From CBDDHT01 sp965227905 (GTDB taxonomy: Bacteria; Pseudomonadota; Alphaproteobacteria; Rhizobiales; Methyloligellaceae), in NCBI GenBank assembly GCA_965227905.1, contig OZ245780.1, positions 496,001-560,000 on the forward strand: a stretch of 64,000 nucleotides of DNA, given 5' to 3'. The position numbers and the translations under genes are program-made. The notes beneath the pieces were generated by a model. The model was not told the DNA's origin and did not search any database. It saw only the letters and a list, made by a program, of their open reading frames with translations. Below, piece by piece: positions 35,378 to 44,082 of the stretch (position 1 is the stretch's first letter; each line of letters starts with the position of its first letter).

Positions 35378-35809
35378 TTACTGCTCTGGCCAGAGATCTC
35401 GCAGTCGCTTCGGCAGTTGCATTCGAACATCCTCAATCTCACCCTCGGATATGCGGTGGTTCAGCAGTTTGAATACGGTGCTGACAGCATCGTCGGGATC
35501 ATCAAGCGGGTCGGTCTTGAAGGCGTCGGTTACTCTCGCGACGAAGGCCTCCTTGCTGTGTTCCGAAACCGGAGTCCCTGCAGGATGCCAGCCCTCGTAG
35601 AAGAGACCACGGATCAGAAGAGGCAGTTGGGCAGCCAGGTGTGCCGCCTCGTTGACATTGAGCCAGTCACGCAGCGCCTGGAGTGTGACGCGGAGCAACT
35701 TGTAGGCGCGTGGCTCGTCTGCCCAATTCAGGCGATCGCTGAGTTCGCGAACCCATTCGCGCGTCAGCTGAACTGTATGATCGATCGTTTGCAAGCGCGG
35801 CGCGGCCAT
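35378..35809 (-). CDS. DUF2267 domain protein
   Basis: The 143-residue protein has the typical DUF2267 organisation, a helical domain starting with HTVQLTREWVRELSDRLNW then YKLLRVTLQALRDWLNVNEAAHLAAQLP and LIRGLFYEGW. Two repeats of this fold are usual. No enzyme motif is seen; function unknown. GGAGAG precedes the ATG at 35809. Its Fnr-type box lies 165 bases upstream. DUF2267 genes commonly occur near stress proteins in Proteobacteria, as here beside an hsp20. Confidence 0.85.
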   Translation of the reverse strand: MAAPRLQTIDHTVQLTREWVRELSDRLNWADEPRAYKLLRVTLQALRDWLNVNEAAHLAAQLPLLIRGLFYEGWHPAGTPVSEHSKEAFVARVTDAFKTDPLDDPDDAVSTVFKLLNHRISEGEIEDVRMQLPKRLRDLWPEQ

Positions 35810-35967
35810 GTGGCTCTCCAATTCCGGAAACTCATCGGCAGTTGTTGAGTGTTGGTGATCGCAACCGCAGTTTCTCACATTCGGCAATGTGCTGCGGATT
35901 TTGGATGAGCTCGTTGCCGATGCTTTTCACTCATGCGGGCATTATGCCCGATATTGACGGTGGGTGT

Positions 35968-35981
35968 TTGACGCAGATCAG
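35968..35981 (-). promoter_or_regulatory. Fnr/FixK-type box for the DUF2267 gene
   Basis: TTGACGCAGATCAG. The predicted start point is near 35933. CATAAT on the minus strand (35941-35946) is one base from the expected -10. Confidence 0.75.
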
Positions 35982-36074
35982 TCTTCGGTGAAGGAAGCGA
36001 CCTTCCGCTCAAAGTCCCTCAGGTGTAAGAAGCATGTCGGAAAAACACCGTAATCCGGATTCGAAAGACATTGC

Positions 36075-36103
36075 ATGCGGGCGCCCTCGTCTGGCGCCCG
36101 CAT
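36075..36103. terminator. Hairpin after hsp20 (second copy)
   Basis: A perfect 11-bp stem, ATGCGGGCGCC with GGCGCCCGCAT, closes a seven-base loop. It lies 17 bases past the Hsp20 stop. No strong U-run is seen, so it may act by stabilising the transcript end rather than classical termination. Confidence 0.55.
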
Positions 36104-36119
36104 CCTCTTCTGCCCGCAA

Positions 36120-36614
36120 TCAACCGTTCTTGATCTCAATCGTCCGTTCGGGCTTCACCGCTTCCGGCTTCTTCTCGGCAACGATCTTGAGGACGCCCTT
36201 GTCGAAACGGGCCTCGACTTTGTTTTCGTCTACCGTATCGGGCAGCCTCAGGGAGCGTTCGAACGCACCGTAAGTGCGCTCGGACAGGAAGTAGTTGTCT
36301 TTCGTTTCCTCACGCTCGTCCTTTTTCTCGCCTTTGACGGTCAGTGTGCCGTCGCTGACTGTCACCGAGACATCTTTCTCGTCAACGCCTGGCAGCTCAG
36401 CTTCGATTGTGAACTGCTTGTCGTTGTCGTGAACATCGAACTCCGGCACCATGACGTTTTGGCCGAGTCCGCGCGATACCATTGTCGGCCATTGAGGCCA
36501 GCCATTCTCGAAACGCCCGAACAAACGGTTCATCTCGTCGCGCATCGTCGAAAAGACCTCGGGTGTGCGGTGCGAAGGGGAAGAAGGCGTCTTTGGTAGT
36601 TCTGTCGTTGACAT
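36120..36614 (-). CDS. Hsp20/alpha-crystallin small heat-shock protein (second copy)
   Basis: The 164-residue protein has an N-terminal region with FSTMRDEMNRLFGRFENGWP and an alpha-crystallin domain (VPEFDVHDNDKQFTIEAELP, DGTLTVKGEKKDEREETKDN, VEARFDKGVLKI), ending in RTIEIKNG. This is the HspA/IbpA-like class that holds unfolded client proteins. GGAGAG lies eight bases before the ATG at 36614. It is separate from the first copy in the N terminus. An Fnr-type box lies 151 bases upstream. Confidence 0.93.
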   Translation of the reverse strand: MSTTELPKTPSSPSHRTPEVFSTMRDEMNRLFGRFENGWPQWPTMVSRGLGQNVMVPEFDVHDNDKQFTIEAELPGVDEKDVSVTVSDGTLTVKGEKKDEREETKDNYFLSERTYGAFERSLRLPDTVDENKVEARFDKGVLKIVAEKKPEAVKPERTIEIKNG

Positions 36615-36758
36615 CAGAGTACTCTCCACTGATTTCGCTAGGCTGTGCTGGCGGACAACGCAGAGCCACAGCCTGTCGCGAGTTGAAATTTGGAGGTCAG
36701 GTGTGCGGAAATCCAACCGCACGATGCGTTCTTTTAGGCGAATGGCGATCTGAGTGCG

Positions 36759-36772
36759 TTGACAGAGATCAG
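36759..36772 (-). promoter_or_regulatory. Fnr/FixK-type box for hsp20 (second copy)
   Basis: TTGACAGAGATCAG. The predicted start point is 36724; TAAAAG (36731-36736 on the minus strand) is at -10. Confidence 0.75.
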
Positions 36773-36880
36773 AGGATCGCAGTGTTTCCTAGCGCGTCGC
36801 TAAATTTGTGTCTCGCGTGTTTGTCTTACAATCGGAGTTGATAATTCTGATTTGGCGATTGCGCGCGGTCCTGCACATTT

Positions 36881-37732
36881 TCAATCGGCGATCTCCTCGA
36901 CCACGCGACGCATGAGTTCAGGGCGCATCGGATCGAAGTGAATGCGTACATCGGGGTCGACGCTGAATACACTTCCATTGGGGACACCGAGCCACCGCTC
37001 CTCGGTAATCGGCTCGGATGCGATTTCAACGGCACGGTAGGCTTGTTTTGGATCGTGGTGCACATGCGGCCGGCCGCAGATATCGCAGTGGAAGACGTCC
37101 TCACGCTCCAGGAACCATAGCGTGCGGTTCATGCGGGATCCGGCCATATGGACGCCGTCGGTCCACAGCGTGTTGAGTGAGATATTGGCATCGGGCTCTA
37201 CTTCCGTTGACCAGCGGACAATCTGGGTTAGCCCGTCATGAAGGATCTCTCGAAGTTCCCGTTCGGGCTGCCGCATGGCGAGGGATAACAGGAAACGGAA
37301 AACATGCTCGCTGTCAGTGGAACCGTGGATCCCGTTCCGATGAATTGGATCCATGGCGTCGAGCATGTGTCTGCGGATCTTCTCGAATGCGGCAATTGTG
37401 CCGTTGTGGGCGAACAGCCAGCGACCGTGTTCGAATGGATGCGTGTTCTCGATTGAGGGCGGCCCAACCGTTGCGCGACGAACATGGGCCACGACGGTCC
37501 GCGCATAGACCCTTGCTGCTGTCTTCTTGAATTGCTCGCCGCGATAGGCTGCCCAAGCCTGCTTTTCGAGTATGGGTATTCCGTCGGGATATTCCGCAAC
37601 TCCCCAGCCGTGCCCATGGGTCAGCCCTTCGCGGTCTCCCATGCTTTGCGACATCAGCGCGTTCTGTGCGTGAATGAGACTGCACTCGATGCGCGTCGGT
37701 TCGTTGGCGTGGAAGCCGTAGAGGCGGCACAT
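36881..37732 (-). CDS. Class II glutamine amidotransferase-like protein (YafJ/EgtC type)
   Basis: The 283-residue protein starts MCRLYGF; Cys2 is the N-terminal nucleophile, which fixes the start codon at 37732. The glutamine-site pattern includes GHGWGVAEYP, RRATVGPPSIENTHPF and FAHNGTIAAF. Near residues 215-230 CDICGRP has two cysteines that could bind a metal. It would release ammonia from glutamine or act as a gamma-glutamyl hydrolase, but the acceptor enzyme is not fused to it. It is divergent from an ATP-grasp ligase gene across a shared Fnr-type box. Confidence 0.88.
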   Translation of the reverse strand: MCRLYGFHANEPTRIECSLIHAQNALMSQSMGDREGLTHGHGWGVAEYPDGIPILEKQAWAAYRGEQFKKTAARVYARTVVAHVRRATVGPPSIENTHPFEHGRWLFAHNGTIAAFEKIRRHMLDAMDPIHRNGIHGSTDSEHVFRFLLSLAMRQPERELREILHDGLTQIVRWSTEVEPDANISLNTLWTDGVHMAGSRMNRTLWFLEREDVFHCDICGRPHVHHDPKQAYRAVEIASEPITEERWLGVPNGSVFSVDPDVRIHFDPMRPELMRRVVEEIAD

Positions 37733-37814
37733 ATTATGGTACCCGACGTTTGTTTCAGGCCGCCAAGCAAGGCGACGAATTTGCCGAACATAGCGTTTCC
37801 CTTGCTGAGGGTGT

Positions 37815-37828
37815 TTGATGACGATCAG
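37815..37828. promoter_or_regulatory. Fnr/FixK-type box shared by the amidotransferase and ATP-grasp genes
   Basis: TTGATGACGATCAG lies in the divergent gap. It has a -10 candidate for both directions at class II spacing: TATGTT (37787-37792, minus) and TAGGGT (37851-37856, plus). Confidence 0.75.
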
Positions 37829-37931
37829 GGTCGCCGGCAGAGATGTTGCTTAGGGTCGATGGCCAAATACGTCGCTCTTGATTTATGGTCTCCTGTGCGA
37901 ACGTGGTATGGATGTTCTGGACAATGGTGGG

Positions 37932-39407
37932 ATGAGCCGAAATTCTATTCCACTGCTGGGGCACTACGGCTCGGAGATATCTTCGGCAGTCGAAAAGCGG
38001 CTTGATGCCATCGCCAGGCGCCTCACTATTAACCAGCCGACCTTAAACGCCACCGACGTGTTCAGCCCACATGTCTGTTCGGGCATGCTGGACGGCCCGG
38101 CATTGCTGATCGGCGATCACCGAGAGATTGCGCTTGGAACACCGCAGAGCGCGGAACGTTACGAGTATAGGATTTCGAATCTCGCAGCTGACGGTGATCT
38201 GCTTTTGATCGGTGGCAACAGGGATCTGGCCTACGAACACTACCGCGAAACCAGCCTGGGTCTCGGTGCCATCGACGTTATCGAGCTTCCGGCGCCGGAC
38301 CGGTATTGGCAAACGCCGCTTGCCAAGCGGTGTCTCGCCGATCCTGCTGCACTTGGTCTGATAGCGGAGCGGGCGAGCCAGGCCGGCCAACTAACGGTGC
38401 TGCCATATATTGGCAGCGGCAGCGTTTGGATTCTGGCAGGCGTCATCGCCGAGCAAGCTAGAGTGCCGGTCCGAGTGGCCGCGCCTCCTCCCAATCTTAC
38501 TCGCCGTGTGAATGACAAAGTCTGGTTTTCTAGACGTGTCACGGAGCTTTTGGGGTCGGACGCCCAACCAATGTTTCACTCGGTCTATGGCCCGACGGCG
38601 CTTGCCGCCTATGTGGCGAAATTGGCCCGACGGGTGGAGCGCGTGGTTGTTAAAGTACCCGATAGCGCCGGATCGGCGGGCAATCTAGTCCTGTTCTCGA
38701 AAGACATCGCATCCCTCTCTCCAAAAAGGTTGCGTACGCATTTACTGTCCATTCTGAGCGGGATTGGATGGAAGGGAGAATATCCGTTGCTCGTGCAGGT
38801 TTGGGATTCTCCGGTTATCGCCACCCCGTCGGTGCAAATATGGATTCCCGACCGACGAGATGGTCGGCCACTAATCGAAGGCATGTTCGAACAGATAGTG
38901 TCCGGCCTAGAAGGGGAGTTCGTGGGCTCGGTCCCTGTCTCGCTGCCGCGGCCCTGTACCGAGGTGATTGTAGAAGAAGCCCTTAAGCTCGCGCTCCTAT
39001 TCCAGAATTTAGGTTATTTCGGCCGCTGCAGCCTGGATGCGGTGATTGCCGGAAATGATTTCAATGATGCGGAATTGCATTGGATCGAGTGCAACGGACG
39101 CTGGGGCGGTGTATCGATTCCCATGACACTCGCCAATCGCCTTGTTGGAGATTGGAGCCGTCAGTCGTTCGTTGTCGTGCAATCATCGCACCTGGATTTC
39201 GCGCGGCGGACGATCCCTGAGATCTTGGACCTCTTGGGTCCCAGCCTCTATCAGGCTTCGTCGCGGCAAGAAGGCATCGTTCTTGTCTCGCCGCGCGGTA
39301 CAACACTCGGCCGTTCAATCAATCTCATGGCGATTGCCGAAACGGATCGGAGTGCACAATGGATGGCGCGTGAGGCCGTTGAACGCCTTACTGGCGGTGA
39401 GCGTTGA
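37932..39407 (+). CDS. ATP-grasp ligase with N-terminal pre-ATP-grasp domain (PGM1-like)
   Basis: The product of about 491 residues resembles ATP-grasp peptide or amide ligases of the PGM1 type. Residues 1-200 look like a pre-ATP-grasp domain (DLLLIGGNRDLAYEHY). The ATP-binding Lys lies in VVVKVPDSAGSAGNLVL, and the metal-binding end is WIECNGRWGGVSIPMTLAN. Such ligases join a carboxylate to an amine with ATP. Substrates are unknown. The start is uncertain; in-frame ATG at 37908 and TTG at 37878 are alternatives and no site has a strong Shine-Dalgarno. Confidence 0.75.
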   Translation: MSRNSIPLLGHYGSEISSAVEKRLDAIARRLTINQPTLNATDVFSPHVCSGMLDGPALLIGDHREIALGTPQSAERYEYRISNLAADGDLLLIGGNRDLAYEHYRETSLGLGAIDVIELPAPDRYWQTPLAKRCLADPAALGLIAERASQAGQLTVLPYIGSGSVWILAGVIAEQARVPVRVAAPPPNLTRRVNDKVWFSRRVTELLGSDAQPMFHSVYGPTALAAYVAKLARRVERVVVKVPDSAGSAGNLVLFSKDIASLSPKRLRTHLLSILSGIGWKGEYPLLVQVWDSPVIATPSVQIWIPDRRDGRPLIEGMFEQIVSGLEGEFVGSVPVSLPRPCTEVIVEEALKLALLFQNLGYFGRCSLDAVIAGNDFNDAELHWIECNGRWGGVSIPMTLANRLVGDWSRQSFVVVQSSHLDFARRTIPEILDLLGPSLYQASSRQEGIVLVSPRGTTLGRSINLMAIAETDRSAQWMAREAVERLTGGER

Positions 39408-39463
39408 TGAAGGCCATCGAATGTTACTGGCATTCGATGGGGCAAACCATTCAAGTGAGCCCC

Positions 39464-40597
39464 TTACAAGAACCGTAATATCGTGTTCCGCATCATCTCC
39501 GAGCTGCCGCCATAGAGTTCGATTACACGCTGATCGCGGTAATACCGCTCCACCGGACAATCCTTGAAAAATCCCTGCCCCCCGAAGATCTGCAGCGCCT
39601 TGTCGACGACGCGGTTGGACATCTCGCTGGCGAACAGCTTCGCCTTGGCGCCTGCGGTGAGATAGTCGGCGCCTGTATCGAACAGATCGGCAGCGTGGTG
39701 GACCATAAGACGGGCGGCGTCGATTTCCGTTGCCATGTCGGCGAGCCCGAAGCCTAGGGCCTGATGGTCTTTCAGGGGTTTTCCGAATGTGTGCCGTGTC
39801 TTCGCATGGGCAAGAGCTGCTTCGAAGGCAGCGCGTGCGACGCCGACTGCCTGAGCGCCCATGGAGATGCGGGCTCGATTGAGTGCGGTGACGATGGTCT
39901 TGAAACCGTCGCTCGGCCCGCCGAGCAGTGCCTCAGTAGGCACGACGCAATCCTTCAGGACGACGTCCGCCGTGACCAGGGCACGTTGGCCCATCTTCTC
40001 TTCCTTCTCGCCGACGCTGAAGCCGGGCGTGTCGCGCGGGACCAGAAAGAGGCCCATGTCGTGGGTGGCAGGATCGGGATTTGTCCTGGCCAAAACCATG
40101 ACGATGCCGGCGACATCGGCGAGACTCACATAGCGTTTGTGCGCGTTGATCTTGTACCCACCGGAAACCGGCTCGGCTGTTGCCTGAATGGCGCGGACAT
40201 CCGATCCGGCCTCGGGCTCCGTGATGGCCAGGGTGCTCAGGACTTCGCAGGCGGCGAACCGTGGAAGCAGGTCCTGCTTCTGCCTGTCACTGCCGGATGT
40301 CATCAGGGCGTGGGTCGCCATATTATGGTTCTCGATCAGGGAGGCCGCACTGGTGCTCGCCCGGCTGATCTCTTCCTTCATGATGACGTTGTCTTTTTCC
40401 GATCCACCGCCGCCGCCATATTCGGCAGGGATGATCAGGGTCATGAAGCCCGCTTCTGCAACCGCATCGAGATTGGCCCGGCAGAAAATGTTCTCCTCAT
40501 CCGCCTGCCGGGCGATGGGAATCAGTGCGTCTTCGGCCACTTGGCGTGCCTTGTGCCGCAAAGCCGTCTGAGCGTCGGTGAGAAAGTGATCGTCCAT
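39464..40597 (-). CDS. Acyl-CoA dehydrogenase
   Basis: The 377-residue flavoprotein has the two family signatures LAITEPEAGSDVRAIQA near residue 125 and QIFGGQGFFKDCPVERYYRD near the C terminus, with a FAD-binding RISMGAQAVGVARAAFEAAL helix. It oxidises an acyl-CoA to its enoyl-CoA and passes electrons to ETF; chain type cannot be read. AAAGGA precedes the ATG. It is 21 bases behind an unrelated protein of unknown function, so they may be cotranscribed. Confidence 0.92.
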   Translation of the reverse strand: MDDHFLTDAQTALRHKARQVAEDALIPIARQADEENIFCRANLDAVAEAGFMTLIIPAEYGGGGGSEKDNVIMKEEISRASTSAASLIENHNMATHALMTSGSDRQKQDLLPRFAACEVLSTLAITEPEAGSDVRAIQATAEPVSGGYKINAHKRYVSLADVAGIVMVLARTNPDPATHDMGLFLVPRDTPGFSVGEKEEKMGQRALVTADVVLKDCVVPTEALLGGPSDGFKTIVTALNRARISMGAQAVGVARAAFEAALAHAKTRHTFGKPLKDHQALGFGLADMATEIDAARLMVHHAADLFDTGADYLTAGAKAKLFASEMSNRVVDKALQIFGGQGFFKDCPVERYYRDQRVIELYGGSSEMMRNTILRFL

Positions 40598-40621
40598 GGC
40601 AGATCCTTTGGCGCGATTGGG

Positions 40622-41836
40622 TCAGCCGTCGTCGAACAGGCTGGTCGGTTCCGCATAGCCGAAGACGTTCTTTGTCTCGGCGATCATGGACCAGGCATCG
40701 TTCAGAATTGCAGCCCCGATGCCGGCAACGGCCTGGCTGTATTCTTTGTCATCGTCGACGGGCTCGATATCGTAGAGAAGATGGGCCGCAGCTACGCAGA
40801 AGCGTGGAAGCTGAGGTTCTTCGGTATTCTCCCGCCATAGGGCGAGAAACTCCAGTTGGACATCCAAATTGACGTCTTCGGCGGGCATGCTGTCCGGCTG
40901 GAAGGTGTCCATTGTCATTGAAATGATGTGGCGCATTCCCTGAATGGCGATGTCGGTGTCAATCAAACACTCGTCCAGGGCGATCAGCATCAATGCGGTG
41001 TCGACCGCGAAGATCTGTTCCGGCGGTGGTGGTTCCAGGTCTGCGAGCCGGTAAATACCGCCCTCACGAATCTGCTTCATTCTTTGCGTGAGCAGATTCG
41101 AAAGCGCGATTACCTGATCCTTTTCAAGTCCTGGTTGCCTGGGCGGCTCAAGATCGCGGGCTTCAGCTTCCTGCTCTTCAAGCTCGCGGTCCAACGCTTC
41201 TCTGTCGTAATGCCAGTTTTCGCCGGCAAGGGCGGCCTTGTGTGCCTCGTCGGCAATCTTCCTGAGTTCCGGTATGGCCGATTCAAGTGCGTAGGTCTTG
41301 TCTTTCGCTTCGGAGATCATCATGCCGATGGAATGCTCAGCGAGCTGCCGATGCAGATCGCTGAAATAGTCGAGCCAGTCATGCGCGCGTGCGTCGCCAA
41401 GTTCACGAGAGATTGACCGGAGCGCATGGATGCGCGCCGACGCAAAGATGTGCCCTCTGGCGCACTCTTCCCGCGCTTCGCTTACGGACCGGTGCGGAAA
41501 GACTTGATCTCGCAGAATCTGCCGATCTTCGTCGGTATGGCCATCGTCCAGCACGGCTGCCGCATGGGCCGCCGCTTCGATCTGCGTAATCGTCTCTCGC
41601 CTCAGGGCGATAATCTGGGCCTCGCGGGACAAAGCGTCGCCGACGCGTTCCAGAATGTCGGCGGTGCCGGCGCGCCATTTCTCCAGCCATGCGCTGTTCG
41701 ATATCAAATCGTGAAACGGACTGCTGCCATTGGACGATGGTGCCGCCCCAACGGATTGGATCCATTGGTCGACCCTGTCGCTTAGCTGCGCGTCCGATAA
41801 TGATCTGCCGAACCATTGTCGAAGTTGCCGGAACAT
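40622..41836 (-). CDS. Protein of unknown function, 404 residues
   Basis: I do not recognise the family. The protein is soluble and mostly helical, acidic, with charged heptad-like stretches around EALDRELEEQEAEARDLE and no signal peptide or membrane segment. No catalytic motif is evident. The ATG at 41836 lacks a clear ribosome site; TTG at 41842 is the alternative. It precedes the acyl-CoA dehydrogenase gene on the same strand by a short gap. Confidence 0.65.
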   Translation of the reverse strand: MFRQLRQWFGRSLSDAQLSDRVDQWIQSVGAAPSSNGSSPFHDLISNSAWLEKWRAGTADILERVGDALSREAQIIALRRETITQIEAAAHAAAVLDDGHTDEDRQILRDQVFPHRSVSEAREECARGHIFASARIHALRSISRELGDARAHDWLDYFSDLHRQLAEHSIGMMISEAKDKTYALESAIPELRKIADEAHKAALAGENWHYDREALDRELEEQEAEARDLEPPRQPGLEKDQVIALSNLLTQRMKQIREGGIYRLADLEPPPPEQIFAVDTALMLIALDECLIDTDIAIQGMRHIISMTMDTFQPDSMPAEDVNLDVQLEFLALWRENTEEPQLPRFCVAAAHLLYDIEPVDDDKEYSQAVAGIGAAILNDAWSMIAETKNVFGYAEPTSLFDDG

Positions 41837-41986
41837 CAGCAAGTCATACCGCGCACGTGCTAGTGCGTCACCTATCAGTCAGTCTGATCTGAAAGTCGCT
41901 TTTCGGGGACAATCGAGCCCGGCTATAGGGATGCGAGGCGAGGGTGTCACAGTTGGGTATGAGCGAACCCAAGACGGCCGAGACTC

Positions 41987-43402
41987 TCAGCAGCTCGGCA
42001 GGTTGACTGCCAGCCCGCCCGTGGATGTCTCTTTGTATTTCTCGCTCATGTCGAGCCCGGTCTGGCGCATGGTCTCGATGCAATTGTCCAGCGGGATGAA
42101 ATGCTGGCCGTCGCCTCTGAGTGCCAACGATGCTGCTGACACCGCCTTGATAGCGCCCAGCCCGTTGCGCTCGATGCAGGGCACCTGGACGAGACCACCG
42201 ACGGGGTCACAGGTCATGCCCAGATGATGTTCCAGCGCAATCTCGGCCGCATTCTCGATCTGCTCATTGGTCCCGCCGAGCGCCGCGCAGAGGCCGGCAG
42301 CCGCCATCGCAGAGGCCGAGCCCACTTCGCCCTGGCAACCGACTTCCGCCCCGGAGATGGACGCATTGTGTTTGATCAGTCCGCCTATAGCCGCGGCCGT
42401 CAGCATGAAGGTGCGAATGCCGTCATGATTAGCGCCGATGCAATGATCGCGGTAATAGCGGATGACCGCAGGCACCACGCCTGCCGCGCCGTTGGTCGGA
42501 GATGTCACGACACGCCCGCCGGCGGCGTTCTCTTCGTTCACCGCCATGGCGTAAACGGACAGCCAGTCATTCGCCACATGGGGTTGAGCGAGATTGTTGC
42601 CGCGTTCCGCCAGCAGCTGCTCGTGAATGGCTTTGGCCCGCCGCCTCACCTTGAGCCCGCCCGGAAGGATGCCATCCATCCGCAAGCCCCGGTCGATGCA
42701 GTCGTTCATGGCGTTCCAGACATCGTCGATCTGTGCGTCCAGATGGCCGCTCTTCAGATGAGCGTTCTCATTGGCACGCTTCATCTCGGCAATGGACTTG
42801 CCGCTTCGGTTTCCCATTTCGAGCATTTCGACGGCAGACCCGAACGGAAAAGGGTATCCATGCTCTTCCTGCTCATCATGGAGAGAGTCGGCATCACCAT
42901 GGTCCAGCCGCGCCAGTTCGTCCTCTGTGAGCACGAAACCGCCGCCAATCGAATAATAGGTGACGGACAGATACAGGTTCCCCGCATCGTCGAAGGCTTT
43001 CAGGATCATGCCGTTCGAATGTCCCGGCAGGGGAGGCCCATAATCGAATTCCAAATCGGTTCCAGGATCGAATTTGAGATTGCCCAGGCCCGCCGGTGAG
43101 ACGCGTTTCGTCTTGCGGATCTCGGCTTCCAGTCGGTCGGCTTCGTCCGGATCGAGGGTGTGGGGAACATAGCCTGCAAGGCCCAGCATGACGGCCCGGT
43201 CGCTTGCATGTCCTTTTCCTGTAAACGCCAGCGACCCATGCAGGGAAGCGCTGAGTGCCGCCACCTGTCCGGCGCCGGGGACCTTGTCCCTGCCGCCTCT
43301 AAGGTCGTCGAGAAAGCGTGCCGCAGCGCTCATCGGCCCCATGGTGTGAGAGCTGGATGGTCCGATGCCGATCTTGAAAATGTCGAACACGCTCAGAAAC
43401 AT
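41987..43402 (-). CDS. sdaA: L-serine dehydratase, single-chain iron-sulfur type
   Basis: The 471-residue protein begins MFLSVFDIFKIGIGPSSSHT, the N-terminal beta-domain signature. It has 4Fe-4S cysteines in VGCQGEVGS, MTCDPVGG and QVPCIERNGLG. It converts L-serine to pyruvate and ammonia. Its position downstream of soxBDAG makes sense: sarcosine yields glycine and methylene-THF, which serine hydroxymethyltransferase can combine into serine for this enzyme. The gap after soxG is 125 bases, so it may have its own promoter. Confidence 0.96.
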   Translation of the reverse strand: MFLSVFDIFKIGIGPSSSHTMGPMSAAARFLDDLRGGRDKVPGAGQVAALSASLHGSLAFTGKGHASDRAVMLGLAGYVPHTLDPDEADRLEAEIRKTKRVSPAGLGNLKFDPGTDLEFDYGPPLPGHSNGMILKAFDDAGNLYLSVTYYSIGGGFVLTEDELARLDHGDADSLHDEQEEHGYPFPFGSAVEMLEMGNRSGKSIAEMKRANENAHLKSGHLDAQIDDVWNAMNDCIDRGLRMDGILPGGLKVRRRAKAIHEQLLAERGNNLAQPHVANDWLSVYAMAVNEENAAGGRVVTSPTNGAAGVVPAVIRYYRDHCIGANHDGIRTFMLTAAAIGGLIKHNASISGAEVGCQGEVGSASAMAAAGLCAALGGTNEQIENAAEIALEHHLGMTCDPVGGLVQVPCIERNGLGAIKAVSAASLALRGDGQHFIPLDNCIETMRQTGLDMSEKYKETSTGGLAVNLPSC

Positions 43403-43527
43403 GCGGTTTTCCTGCGAGGTTGGCGAAGGAGGGGCATTCTATCGTTATCGACGGTGCAAGCCCACCTGTGTTCCTGTCGTGTCAGTGCTTCAATATCAGC
43501 ATGTCGGACGGCGTGATGATCTCCCCC

Positions 43528-44082
43528 TTACAACTCCGCCGCAAGCTCCGCATTGGCAAGGTTCAACAGCCCCCAGACATGCTTTGTGAACGAGCGCGCA
43601 ACCTCGATACGAAAATGTTCTTCGCCATCGCGATGCAGAACGATCTGCGCGCAGTCGAAAATCGTACGCTTGCCGGTGCCCACCGGCATATCCCGCAGAT
43701 CGATCGGGCATCCGGTCGCGACCAGTGCACTCGCCCCTTCGCCCATAGCCAGTATCGACGACTCCCGATCGCTGATATCGACCAGACTATGCGGCGCCCG
43801 ATCGTAGACTTTGGCGAAGTCGGCGGCGACGCCAGACCGATCGTCGTCGTCGCAATGGAGAACCCATTCGTCCGGTCCGAGGCAGAGGGCGTCCAGTCGG
43901 ACATTCTGGGCTTTCGCACCGATTGAAACAGGCAGGTCGAAACCGAGCGCTTGAGAAACAGCACGAACATCGTCCGGCGCAACGCGCAGATTGAAACGCC
44001 CTTGAACGGCTTCAACCGTCAGCGACACCGGTCCGAACAGATCTGATTCCATTTCCGTTGTCATGGATGCGTCGCCTATCAC
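43528..44082 (-). CDS. soxG: Sarcosine oxidase gamma subunit
   Basis: The 184-residue protein has the GcvT-related fold of the gamma subunit (VRLDALCLGPDEWVLHCDDD, SLVDISDRESSILAMGEGAS). It helps hold folate and assemble the alpha-beta-delta-gamma tetramer. The ATG overlaps the soxA stop by four bases, so translation is coupled. It is the last gene of the soxBDAG operon. Confidence 0.92.
   Translation of the reverse strand: MIGDASMTTEMESDLFGPVSLTVEAVQGRFNLRVAPDDVRAVSQALGFDLPVSIGAKAQNVRLDALCLGPDEWVLHCDDDDRSGVAADFAKVYDRAPHSLVDISDRESSILAMGEGASALVATGCPIDLRDMPVGTGKRTIFDCAQIVLHRDGEEHFRIEVARSFTKHVWGLLNLANAELAAEL

Larger units (their letters stand above)
35810..36119. other. 310-base gap holding a promoter and a terminator
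   Basis: This interval contains the Fnr-type box at 35968-35981, and a hairpin at 36075-36103 on the hsp20 side. I see no gene. ORF-like readings overlap the box. Confidence 0.55.

Noticed and set aside
43403..43527. Glycine riboswitch upstream of sdaA
   Set aside because: The 125-base gap lacks the recognisable paired aptamer helices.
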